Assembly: GCF_003583405.1 (NCBI RefSeq) | Contig: NZ_QXEC01000022.1 | Coordinates: 26,869-90,868 of the forward strand | DNA from: Micromonospora radicis | GTDB taxonomy: Bacteria > Actinomycetota > Actinomycetes > Mycobacteriales > Micromonosporaceae | Length of the DNA stretch: 64,000 nucleotides | Direction: 5' to 3' | Part shown: piece after piece, positions 24,888-35,300 of the stretch | How the letters are laid out: the number at the start of each line of letters is the position of its first letter | How positions within the stretch are numbered: the stretch's first letter is position 1 | Notes under the pieces: model-generated | Seen by the model: the letters and a program-made list of their open reading frames with translations, nothing else | The model's database searches: none | What the model was told of the DNA's origin: nothing | Program-made: the position numbers and the translations under genes

Positions 24888-27800
24888 TCACCCACGCGCT
24901 CCGGTGGCGATGTCGGCGCACTGGAGGGTCTTCAGCTCCTCGACCGACGGATCGGTACGCCCCCGCAGCCGGCTGGCCTGCCGGGTGATCGCCTCGTCGA
25001 GCAGTTGCCGGGCGTACCGGGCGTTGCCGAACGAGCGCCCGCGCGGCACCGCGTCGAAGTGGGCGCGCAGCGCGTCGAGCACCTCCCACGGGCAGTCGTA
25101 CCCGTTCGCCCCGGCCAGGTTCTGGAAGATCACGACCAGCTCGTCGGTGTTGTAGTGGGTGAAGTGGATGTGCCGGGTGAACCGGGACTGCAGTCCCGCG
25201 TTGGCGTCGAGGAAGGTGGTCATCTCCTCGTCGTAGCCGGCCACGATCACGATCACCTCGTCGCGGTGGTCCTCCATCAGCTTCACCAGCGTGTCGATCG
25301 CCTCCCGACCGAAGTCGTTGCGGGCGTCGGGCGGGCTGAGCGTGTACGCCTCGTCGATGAAGAGCACCCCGCCCCGGGCCTTGTCGAACGCCTCCCGGGT
25401 CCGGTGCGCGGTGTGCCCGATGTACTCACCGACCAGGTCGGCCCGGGCCACCTCGACGACCTGCCCGGAGCTGATCACGCCGAGCGCGGCCAGCAGCCGG
25501 CCGTAGAGCCGGGCGACCGTGGTCTTGCCGGTACCGGGCGGCCCGGAGAAGACCAGGTGCCGGGAGATCGCCGGTGCCGGCAGTCCGGCCCGCACCCGGG
25601 TACGCGCGTTGGCGATCAGGTCGACCAGGTCGGAGACCTCACGTTTGACGGCGGCCAGGCCGATCATGCCGTTCAGGCTGGCGAGCAGCGCGTCGTTCTC
25701 GGCGGCCCGGCCACCGTCGGTGGCCTCGGCCGCGGTGCCCGACCCGTTCCCGGCGACGCCCACGTCCTCCGGGAGCAACTGCGCCAGTTCCACCCCGTCG
25801 CCCGTGCCGTCGGCCGAGAGCCGGAACGCCTGCCGGCCGATCATCTCCTCGAAGACCTGCCGGGCGACCCGGGCGTTGCCGAACGACTCGGTCCGCGGCA
25901 TCGCGTCGAAGAGCTGGGCCAGCGCGGCCCGGGTGTCGTACTCCAGCGAGTAGTGGTGGGTGCTGCACAGCCGCTCCACGATCGTCACCAACTCGTCGGT
26001 GCGGTAGCTGTCGAACTCGACGGTGCGGGAGAAGCGTGAGGCGAGGCCGGGGTTACCGGCCATGAACTGCCGCATCTGCGGTGAGTAGCCGGCCACCACG
26101 ACCACCACCTCGTCGCGGTGGTCCTCCATCAGCTTCACCAGCGTGTCGACGGCCTCCCGACCGAAGTCGTGTCCACCGCCCCCGTCCACCGGGTTCAGGG
26201 TGTACGCCTCGTCGATGAAGAGCACCCCGCCGAGCGCCTCGGTGAACTTCTGGGTGGTCTTCACCGCGGTACCGCCGATGTGTTCGGCGACCAGGTCGGC
26301 CCGGGACGCCTCGACCAGTTGACCGGAGGTGAGCACCCCGAGGGCGGTGAGGATCTGCCCGTAGAGCCGCGCGACCGTGGTCTTGCCCGTACCCGGGGCA
26401 CCGGCGAAGACCAGATGCCGCGACATCGGCGGGCGGGGCAGACCCGCCGCGGCGCGCCGCTGGGCGATGCGGTGCAGCCCGACGAGGGTGGCCACCTCCT
26501 GTTTCACCGCGGCCAGGCCGACCAGTTCGTGCAGCTGGGTCAGGAGCGGGGTCACCGGGTCTCCGGCGTCCGCCGTGGCGACGGCGGCCGGGCCCGCCAC
26601 CCTCAGCTCGCCGGCCTCGACGCCGTCGCCCGAGCGGGACGGCGCCTCGCCGGACTCGGGCGCCACCTCACCGGCCCGGGACGGACCGGTCGGATCGCCG
26701 GGCACCGGCGCCGGGTCGACCCCCGGCCCGGCCGACGGGTGCTGGGCGGCGCCCGACCGGCGGACCTGTTCCCGGCGGTTGCCGGAGACCGCGGCGGTGG
26801 CCAGGTCCACCGGCTCGGCGGTCTCCACCAGTACCCCGTCGGTGCCGTTGTCGAAGACCTCGGACTGCATGAGGGCGCCCCGCGAACCGGGCGCGAACCG
26901 GACCCCGAGCCCAGCCCCGTCGCGTACCCGGCTGCGCCGCAGCACCAGGTCACCGGCCGCCTCCACCATGATCCCGGCCTCGCTGGCGCCGCCGATCTCC
27001 GACGAGATCACCGTCGCCGTCGCGGATCCGCCCACGACCAGCCCGAAGCGCCCGCCCCGCAGCCGCGAGTCGGTCAGGGCCAACCGGCCACCGGTGGCGA
27101 GCCGCACCCCGGCCACCCCGCAGTCCTCGACGCTGGTGTTGCGCAGCGCACCCTGGCCACCGTCGGTGCACTGGACGCCGTACTCGGCGCAGCCGACGAT
27201 TGTGGTGTCGACCACGGTCGGCGCGGCCTCGGCCCGGATGACCAGCCCGCTGCGTCCACCGTCGATGTCGCAGCCGGCGAGCGACCCACGGCCCGCCCCG
27301 TCGAAGAGCGCGGTCACCTCGCCGGTACCGGTGATCCGGCACTGCCGCAGGGTGGGCGCGGCCGTACCGGTGACCGCCAGGACCGGCCCGGTTCCGACGA
27401 GCCGGCAGTCGGTGAGGCTGCCGGTGCCGGACTCCAACACGTACACGGCATGGCCACCGGTACCGGCGACCTGGCAGCGCAACAGGCGCGGCTCGGCGTC
27501 TCCGGCGATCACCACACCGTGCCCGGCGGCCTTGTCCACCGAACAGTCCTCGAAGGACGGTGCGCCGCCGATCGCCACGATCGCGGGTCCGCTGGTGTCG
27601 TGGAACGTCGTGTGCCGTACGTCGATGGCACCGCCCTCCTCGACGGCGACCGCCGGACCGGTGATCGCGCTGAGATCACTGTCCACCAAGCTGCCCCGCC
27701 CGTTACGGGTGGAGAGCAGGCCCGGCCCACGGACCTCGGTGATCACACAGTCGACGAGCCGGGGATCGGCGTCGCTGGCCACGACCACACCGGCCCCGCC

Positions 27801-28268
27801 GACGTCGCGTACCGTCGTGGCCCGGATCGTGCCGGTGGTGCCCCCTTCGAGCAGCGCACCCGCGCCCGACTCGTTGCGCAACACGCAGTTGCGCAGGTCC
27901 AGCACGCTGCCGCGGGCGTGCAGGCCGAGCAGACCGTCCGCACGTACCTCACAGTCGATCATCCGCAGTATCCCGCCGGTCACCTGCACCGCGGGGTAGT
28001 CCGGACCGCCCCCGACGACGGCGATGCCGCGCAGGGTGACCGTGCCCGCGCCGACGAAGAGGGCGAGGGCGTTCGGGGCCCGGAGGGTCACCGTGCCGGG
28101 GCCGTCCTCGGCGACGAGCGTGACGTCTCCGATGATCCGCAGTTCCTCCTGGTACACCCCCGGTTGCAGCATCACGGTCGTGCTGGCCCCGGCGACGGCC
28201 AAGGCGTCGCCGATGCGCGGCAGCCCGCCGGGTTCGTTGTGCGACACCGATACGACGGCCTGGTTCAT
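24888..28268 (-). CDS. Right-handed beta-helix protein with two CbxX/EccA-type AAA+ domains
   Basis: 1,126 residues. About 25-490 is a right-handed parallel beta-helix: many roughly 22-residue turns with alternating V/I strands and Gly/Asp turns. An Ala/Pro/Glu linker (about 490-575) leads to two CbxX/CfxQ AAA+ domains. Walker A GAPGTGKTT is near 622 and GPPGTGKTT near 905. Walker B is VLFIDEAYTL in both. EccA chaperones of mycobacterial ESX loci have one such AAA domain behind a TPR domain. Here a beta-helix replaces the TPR and the AAA is doubled. It is the last gene of the T7SS operon and may remodel or unfold the large substrates. The ATG at 28268 has GGAGG 9 bases upstream. GTG 28274 would overlap the preceding stop (GTGA). 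Confidence 0.85.
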   Translation of the reverse strand: MNQAVVSVSHNEPGGLPRIGDALAVAGASTTVMLQPGVYQEELRIIGDVTLVAEDGPGTVTLRAPNALALFVGAGTVTLRGIAVVGGGPDYPAVQVTGGILRMIDCEVRADGLLGLHARGSVLDLRNCVLRNESGAGALLEGGTTGTIRATTVRDVGGAGVVVASDADPRLVDCVITEVRGPGLLSTRNGRGSLVDSDLSAITGPAVAVEEGGAIDVRHTTFHDTSGPAIVAIGGAPSFEDCSVDKAAGHGVVIAGDAEPRLLRCQVAGTGGHAVYVLESGTGSLTDCRLVGTGPVLAVTGTAAPTLRQCRITGTGEVTALFDGAGRGSLAGCDIDGGRSGLVIRAEAAPTVVDTTIVGCAEYGVQCTDGGQGALRNTSVEDCGVAGVRLATGGRLALTDSRLRGGRFGLVVGGSATATVISSEIGGASEAGIMVEAAGDLVLRRSRVRDGAGLGVRFAPGSRGALMQSEVFDNGTDGVLVETAEPVDLATAAVSGNRREQVRRSGAAQHPSAGPGVDPAPVPGDPTGPSRAGEVAPESGEAPSRSGDGVEAGELRVAGPAAVATADAGDPVTPLLTQLHELVGLAAVKQEVATLVGLHRIAQRRAAAGLPRPPMSRHLVFAGAPGTGKTTVARLYGQILTALGVLTSGQLVEASRADLVAEHIGGTAVKTTQKFTEALGGVLFIDEAYTLNPVDGGGGHDFGREAVDTLVKLMEDHRDEVVVVVAGYSPQMRQFMAGNPGLASRFSRTVEFDSYRTDELVTIVERLCSTHHYSLEYDTRAALAQLFDAMPRTESFGNARVARQVFEEMIGRQAFRLSADGTGDGVELAQLLPEDVGVAGNGSGTAAEATDGGRAAENDALLASLNGMIGLAAVKREVSDLVDLIANARTRVRAGLPAPAISRHLVFSGPPGTGKTTVARLYGRLLAALGVISSGQVVEVARADLVGEYIGHTAHRTREAFDKARGGVLFIDEAYTLSPPDARNDFGREAIDTLVKLMEDHRDEVIVIVAGYDEEMTTFLDANAGLQSRFTRHIHFTHYNTDELVVIFQNLAGANGYDCPWEVLDALRAHFDAVPRGRSFGNARYARQLLDEAITRQASRLRGRTDPSVEELKTLQCADIATGARG

Positions 28269-28270
28269 GG

Positions 28271-29293
28271 TCACGACCCTCCGCTGCTGGCTGGTGTCCG
28301 TGCCGTAAAGGGGTGCCCGTGCGGGTCGAGGCCGAGGGCGAAGTCGAGGCAGGACGGGCCTTCGACGACGGCCGATTCGTGCCGCCGAAGCCGGCGTAAC
28401 GTCTCCTCCCGCCAGGTGCCGCCGCCGCTCCGCCGCTCGCCGGTCCGGTCCCGCAACAGCACCCGTAGCGGCCGGTCGTCGGCGGGCTCGTCGACCGCCA
28501 GTACCGCGAACCGGCTGCCCGGCGGGAACGTCGCCGCCGGGCGCACGGCGGCAGTGAACTGGTCGACCCGGCGGGCGCTGACCGACCAGATGACGTACTC
28601 GACCTCCACCGCGGGGCCGACCCCGCAGTTGAATCCGACGTCGACGAAGGCCGGCTCGACGAGTTCGTCACCGGCCCGGTAACCGGCGGCGGACCTCGCC
28701 GAGCTGGTGGCGTAGACCGGACCGATCACGGTGGGAAGTCGCCGCAGGCCGCTCACCGCACCCCGGGCGATCAGGCGGTGCAGCTCACTGCCGCCGTCCG
28801 CACCGCGCAGGACCTGGTTCACCGCGTCCCGCTCGGCCCCGTACGCGCAGAGGGCGACCAGGTCGCCGACCAGGTGGGCGCCGCCGGCGGCCCGCAGCCC
28901 GGGTTCCTCGGCAAGGGTGCGGATCACCACCCGGGCGTACGCGTCGTAGCGTTCGGTCAACACGCGGCGCAGCCGGGCCCGGTCGTCCGCCCCCCACGGG
29001 TCGGCGTCCACCCACCTCGGTCGGGCGGGCTCCGGCAGCACCTCACGGGCCGGCGGTGGCGGCGGCTGTTCGGGTGGTGGCGACGACGGCTGCTCGGGCG
29101 GCGGCGCGGCGGCCACGCTCAGCGCCGGGGTAGGCGGCACGGCCAGCGCGGAGGACCGCGGGAACCGATCGGCCCACCGGCCGGCGGCCAGTACCCCGGT
29201 GTGGCCACTCAGGACCTCGGGTGTGTCGTTGGGGGGTGACGCCGGGACGGCCGGCAGGACCGGGGCGGTACTGGCTTTCGTCGGGCTGGTCAC
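28271..29293 (-). CDS. T7SS-locus protein with ADP-ribosyltransferase-like C-terminal fold
   Basis: 340 residues with a GTG start (an in-frame alternative at 29383 would overlap the giant gene's end). The first 115 are Pro-rich and disordered. A helical part (about 120-205) is followed by a compact domain (about 215-315) patterned GPVYAT, GYRAGDELVEPAF, YVIWSVSARRV, FPPGSRFAVLAVD. That strand order matches actinobacterial ART toxin domains. However, the expected Arg, STS and ExE catalytic residues are not seen, so it looks like a non-catalytic relative. The same domain ends the protein at 55931-58000. It lies between the giant protein and the AAA gene. A binding or adaptor role is my guess. 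Confidence 0.6.
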   Translation of the reverse strand: MTSPTKASTAPVLPAVPASPPNDTPEVLSGHTGVLAAGRWADRFPRSSALAVPPTPALSVAAAPPPEQPSSPPPEQPPPPPAREVLPEPARPRWVDADPWGADDRARLRRVLTERYDAYARVVIRTLAEEPGLRAAGGAHLVGDLVALCAYGAERDAVNQVLRGADGGSELHRLIARGAVSGLRRLPTVIGPVYATSSARSAAGYRAGDELVEPAFVDVGFNCGVGPAVEVEYVIWSVSARRVDQFTAAVRPAATFPPGSRFAVLAVDEPADDRPLRVLLRDRTGERRSGGGTWREETLRRLRRHESAVVEGPSCLDFALGLDPHGHPFTARTPASSGGS

Positions 29294-29366
29294 GCGCTCC
29301 CCCTCTCGGCCGACCGTCTGGGACGAAGACGTGTCCCGGAGACAACGGCCGCAGCGGTACCCGGGT

Positions 29367-32300
29367 TCATCCGGCGCCGCCACCCTGCCGATCCGGTCCC
29401 GCCGACGCCCCGACCTCCCGCCTGCGGGTCGGCAGGTAGTGCTCGTTGACCAGGACGATCACGTTCATCTCCGGGTCCGAAAGCCGCCCCGAATCCAGCG
29501 GGTTCCCGGTCAGCACCTCGAAGTCGACGTCGAGATCGTGGCCGGCGTCCCGCCCGAGTCGGCGCCCCCAGCGGAGGAACTGGCCGATCAGGTTGGCGAA
29601 GTGCAGCCCTGCCTCGTCGCCGTAGCTGCCGTGCCGTCGCAGCTCGCTTGCGAAGGTCGCCACGTCGAGCTGGCCCGGCTCCGCGTCGAGCACCACGCCC
29701 CAGTCCGTCAGGCCCAGCTCATGGTGCACGTCGGGATTGGTCCGCGCTTGTTCGAGGAGCAGGGCGAGGAAGTCACGCAGTGCGGCGGCGTCCGTGAGCG
29801 AGCCCGGCGGCGTCACCCCGGCCGCGTTCGCGACAAGCGTGGCCGCGGTGCCGACCCGTTCGGCGGTGAGGGTCTCCAGGACCGCGGCGAAGGCGCAGTC
29901 GCCGTTCGCCTCGACCCAGCCGACCGTCCGGTCGTGCACGGTGAGCCAGTCCTGCTGGCCCTCGTTCGGCGCGTACACCTCGCCGGGACGGTTGCGGTCG
30001 CCCTGGTGCCACCAGTCCGGCGAGCCGGCCAGCCGGAGCACCGACGGGCGCTGCGGGCGGTCCTCCGCCTGGTAGGTCTCCAACAGGCGGCGCAGCACGC
30101 TGATCGACTCGCTGGTGGTGACGACACTCTGGGCGGCCGGCACCGCGGTGTGCAACTCGATGGTCCGCAGCCGGGCCGCCCGGTTCGGGTGGTCCGCCAC
30201 GTAGTCGCGCAGCTGCTGCTCGAGCCGGTCCCGTTGGCGCTCCAACTCCAGGCCGGCCAGGGAGCGGCTCAACGGCGCGCTGGCCGGCGCCGCGGTCAGC
30301 TGCGCCGCGGTCAGCTGCGCCGCGGTCAGCTGCGCCGCGGTCAGCTGCGCCGCGGTCAGCTGCGCCGGCGCCTCGACGGCCGGACCCTCGACGGTCTGCC
30401 GGTCGGCCGGTGCTCGCACCGGCAGCGCGCCCGACGACCGAGCGGGTGCGGGCGGAGTGGGGCCCTCCAGGGTCAGGCTCAGGCGCCGCGGCGTGGCCGG
30501 CACCGAGGCGGCCGCCAGCAGCTCCGCCGTCTGCTGCGACGCGGGCACCGGCTGGTGCTGCGACTCGCGCACCCGCCCATGGGACGGCTCCCGCACCGGC
30601 TCGTGGCTCGGGACGTGGGTCGGCTCGTGGGTCGGCTCCCGCACCGGCTCGCGCTCCGGCTCGTGGGTCGGGACGTGGGGTGCCTCCCGCACCGGCTCGT
30701 CGGTCGCCTCGTGCTCCGGGTCCGGTACCGATCTGTGCGGTGGCGGGGGCGGCGGAGTCGGGGTCGTCCGGTCGGGGCCGGTCGGGCGGTGATCCGGCGA
30801 GAGGACCGACTTCGACGGTGGTGGTGGCGCTTTGGGCGCCGCCACCACCGGCGCGGGAGCGGTCGGCCGGAAACGGCCCGTCGCCACGGCCAGGACGGTC
30901 AGGGGTGGCGGCGCCGCCGGGCCGCCCCGGTCACCGGCTTCGGTGATCGACCCGTCGGCGTCGACGGTCCGCACCTGGATGCCCAGGGTGGCGGCGATGG
31001 CGGCGCGCGACGGCAGGGGCGCGTCGTCGGCGAGCCCGCGCCGCTGGCCGACCGTCCGACGGAGGTCGTCCACCGTGGACAGCCCTACCTGCCGTACCGC
31101 CGGGGACGGGTTCAGCTGCTCCCGCGCGGCGGCGATCAGCGCCGCCAACCAGGCGTTGCGGCCGGTGGTCGGCGCCAGGGCGCGCAGCCCACCGGCGGCG
31201 AGCACCGCCGCCTGGGCATCGGTCAGCGGCGCCGGTGACTCGGCCGCGGTCGCCTCCCGGCGGGCCTTGACGAGGGTCTCGACCGCGGGGGACAGCAGGA
31301 CCCGGCCACCGTCGGAGAGGGCGACCAGTTCGTCTCGGCCGATGCCCAGTTCGGCGGCCTCGTCCAGCAGCGGGCGCGGCAGCCGGTTGACGGCCTCCTC
31401 GGCGGCCGTCAACCGCTGGCTGCCGGGGGTCGGCCTCAGCTCGACGTACCAGCCGTCCCGGTCGACGGCGTACCTGCGGCCCCGGCCGCCGTCCGCGCCG
31501 GGTTGGCGCAGCTCGACCGGGGCGCGCAGTTCCCGGGCCAGCGCCCGGGCGGTCTCCAGTGGGTCACGGTGCAGCCGCGCCAGCAGCGGTGGTTCGAGCC
31601 GCTGGTCGTCGGGGCGGCCGGCGTTCACCTCGTCGACCAGCCGCGTGTAGAGATCAGGTCCGGTCGGGTTCCGGCGGTGCCGGTCGTGCGCGGCGGCGAT
31701 CTGCCGTGGCGTGAGATGCCGCCCCGCCCAGGTGTCGAGAACCTCGGCGAGTCGTCGGGCCTGCACGGCCGGGTCGACCTCGGCGACGAGGGCGTCGTTC
31801 TCGCCGACCCGCAGCCCGCGGGCGGCCGCACGCAGGTGTTCGCGCACCGCCACGTCGGCACGCCCGGACGGCACGGCAGCCCCGGTGACCGTGGCCGGGA
31901 TCTGGTGGAGCAGCGCGGACAGGTCGACCCGCGGCGAGCCCTGACGGCCGATCCGGGGAGTGGGGCGGCCCAGTTCGTCGCGGCGCTGCCGGGCGACCAT
32001 CGCCTCGTAGTCGGCCTTGAACATCACCACGTAGACGTCGCCGGTGAACTCGTCGCTGACCCGTCGCCGCCCCTGGGAGGTGGAGCGAAGCTTGTGCACG
32101 ATGTGCTTGTCGCCTTCGAGCCAGTACCGGCCACGCATCCGGACCAGCACCGCCGGCCCCTGCTGCTTCACGTGGTTCTCCCGCCGGTACGCGTCGGCGG
32201 TGTTGTCGGTGTGCGACCGGGGAGCCTGCCGACTGTTGTCGGTGTCGCCCTCGGTGCGGTGTGCCCCGTACGGCTCACCGGGGCTGGTGTCGTCGGCGAC

Positions 32301-35300
32301 CGCGACCCGGACCGGTCCCCCCGCCGAGCCGGACGCTGTGACGTACGGGGTGCTGTGGGTGGTGCTGGCGCTGACCCCCTGCTGGTACTTCACGTACCGC
32401 CCGGTCCCGGTGTTCTCCAGCTCGGCGACCGCCACCAGGTCCTCCAGCCGGCCCCGCAGCCGGATGTCGGCCCGACGGCTGGAGTGGCCGGGCAGGAACA
32501 CGCCCTCGGCGATCGGCACCCCCTCGGGGGCCAGCGCCGGAACGAGGTTGGCGGCGAGCATGTCCCGCGTCGCGAGGGCGCGCATCGCCGGACTGGTGTG
32601 GTACCCGCGCCGGGTCGGCCACCGCGAGGGCCACCAGCGGTCCCACTTGACCGGGCGGGAGAAGAGCGCGCCGAGCAGGTTCCGGCTGGCGTCGTGCGCG
32701 CCGTGCAGCTGCACCGCGTCGACGAAGACGTCCGGCGGCATCTGCTGGGGGCTGATGCTGCCGCGCAGCCCGCTGGGCGGGTTCGCCGGGGTGGCCTCGG
32801 CGACGCTCTTGGGAACCTTGAGGGTCACCGTCCCGGTGGTGCCGGCGGTGTGCGTGACGCCCAGCATCCGGGGCCGCAGGCCGGTCCGGACGCCGAGCCG
32901 GTCGAGCTTGCCGGTCAGCCAGTTGGTCGGCCGGCGCCCACCCAGCTTGACCCGGCGTACCTCGACGGTGATCGCGACCTGTGCCTCGGCCCGGTAGTGG
33001 TCACCCCAGTCGTAGACCGTCGACTCGTAGGTGAACTGTTCGGTGGCGGTACGTCCCCGGCTGACCCCGTCGGCCCAGCGGACCCCGGGGCCGCCGGTGA
33101 ACTTGACGTCGTTGTCGCCGCGCTGCTCTTCCAGGGTCGGTTCCTCCGCCGGCCGGTCGTCCATGGTCGACTTGAAGCCGAGGGCGGTGCCCCGGCCGAA
33201 CTGGCCGCGACTGCTCTCCTGCCGCTCGACGTACCGGTGCCGGTACGTCTCCAGCCCGCTCTCCGGCACGTAGTCACGGAACTCGGGAGTGCTGGTGAGC
33301 CGCGCGGTGACCTTGACCTCGATCATGTCCTGGGCGATCCAGGAGTGCGGGTTGGCGAAGGAGAGGGTGACACCTTCGGGGTCCAGCATCTGTTCGAGCA
33401 GCGGTTTGGCCCGGCCCCCGTCGAAAGTCGCCTGGATGGCGTCGATGCCGCCCTGCAACCGGCCGACGAACGGCAGCACCTGCGGGGCCCGGTGCCACCA
33501 CCGCCGTAGCCGGGGTTCCTCGGCCTTCGGCAGGTCGCGGTGGGTCTTGCCGAGCAGGCCGGGCTCGAACGCCTGCACCGCGTCGGCGACGAGGTCCGAC
33601 AACTCACGGCCCTGGTCGAAGGTGAGCGAGTGCACGCCGGTGTGGCCCAGGGAAATCTGGCCGCTGCCCGGCCGCAGGTAGTCCGGTACCCCGAGGCTCC
33701 GGGGGGTCGCGGCCGGATCGCGCCGCAGCGGTATCCCGAACCCGGCGTGGAAGTCGGCGACCACCTCGGCCGGCATCTCCAGATCCGACCACGCGTAGCT
33801 GCGCGCCAGGTCACGGGCCGCATCCGCGCGCAGCGCGGAGAGCGGGTCACCGGTCGGGGCGGCGCCGTTCCACCGGTTCAGCACCCGGGCCATCAGCCGG
33901 TGGGAGAGCTTCAGCTCGCCGCTGCTCCAGCGGGTCAGTACGTCCAACAGCTGGTCGGTGTCGAGCGGCAGTTCACCGTTGGCGTAATGCTCCAGAGCGT
34001 CCGGCTCGGAGAGCACGTAGATCATCGGCTCGGCGGTGACCTGTTCCTCCCGGGGCAGGTAGTCGCTGTTCGGGAAGAGTTTCGCCCGTTTGGTCTTGCC
34101 GGTCATCAGTGAGTAGTTGATCGGCGCCCGGAAAGCGTACGCGCGGTGGAAGTTCAGTTCCAGCAGTTCCCGGCCACCGGTCTGCTTGGCGGCCCGGCCC
34201 CGCTCCCGTCCCCAGCGCATCCCGTGGCTCGCCGAACCGCTCAGCCCGACCACGTCCGAGCGCTGCGGATCGCCGCCCGCGCCGAGGTCCAGTGGGGTGA
34301 CGCCGAAGCCGTGGCTGCGACTGGACGACGTTCCGGCCTGGGTCAGCGAGAGCTTGATCAGACCCAGCACGTACGGGTCGTCGGTCGCCCCGACGAACTC
34401 GGAGGCGCCCAACTGCGCCTGGACCGACAGGGTGCGGAACTTGTCCCGCCAGAACTGCCCGTCGAAGAGCGCGTCCGTGGTGTACCGGCCGGCGACCACC
34501 TCGGGCAGGTGGGCGACCACCTGCGCGTGGTCGAGGAAAGTGGAGACCTCCTCGTCGGCCGCCCCACCGGGGCGGGCCATCGCGCCCACGGCCTCCCGGC
34601 CGCGCGACATCAGGCCGGTGGTGTCGAGGTAGGTGACCGCCGCGTGTTCGAGCACCGAGGGCGGCGTCGACGGGCTACCGGGCAGGGCCCGGCGGTGCGC
34701 GGGATCGTGCGCGTCGTTCGAGTTGAAGGCCGGTACCACCCGGGCCAGCGCGGTGCTGCGGATCCGCTGCCCCAGGTACGAGGGCCGGGTCCACCGCGAG
34801 AACCGGCGCCAGGACCAGAGCCGTTCGTAGTCGATGGTCACCTGGTAGTCGCTGGTGGCTTCGAACTCGGTCAGCTCGCCCTGGTACTCCATCAGCCGGG
34901 GCATGTTGCTGACGTGGTTGACCGACTGGTTTCCCGAGACGCCCCGGTCCAGTTCGATGCCCACGCCGGCACCCTGCAACTCCTTGGCCCGGTCGGTGGG
35001 CAGGAACCGGGCCTTCACCCCGCCCGCGATCCGCTTCCCGCCGCCCGCCGAGGAGCCGGCCATGTCCAGCCCCATCTCCAGGTTGACGATCTGCTTGTCC
35101 TTCGTCAGCCGTGGATTGGCGGTCGGGTCCTGGGCCGGGCGGAGCGTGCCGTCGGCCGCCCGGTCCTGCGGGGGGCCGGCCTTGATCGTCACCCGGGCGG
35201 TCCGGACCCGGTAGAAGGTGAACCAGCCGGTGTGCCGCTTGCGCAGGGTGATCGGCAGACCGTCCTGGTGGATGCCGTCGTAGTTCGACTCCAGGCTGGC

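Noticed and set aside
26118..28682. Plus-strand frame of 854 codons
   Set aside because: Antisense shadow of the beta-helix/AAA gene. Low-complexity composition, no domain.
29199..33509. Overlapping plus-strand frames antisense to the giant gene end
   Set aside because: Arg/Gly/Pro-rich shadows of a real minus-strand gene.
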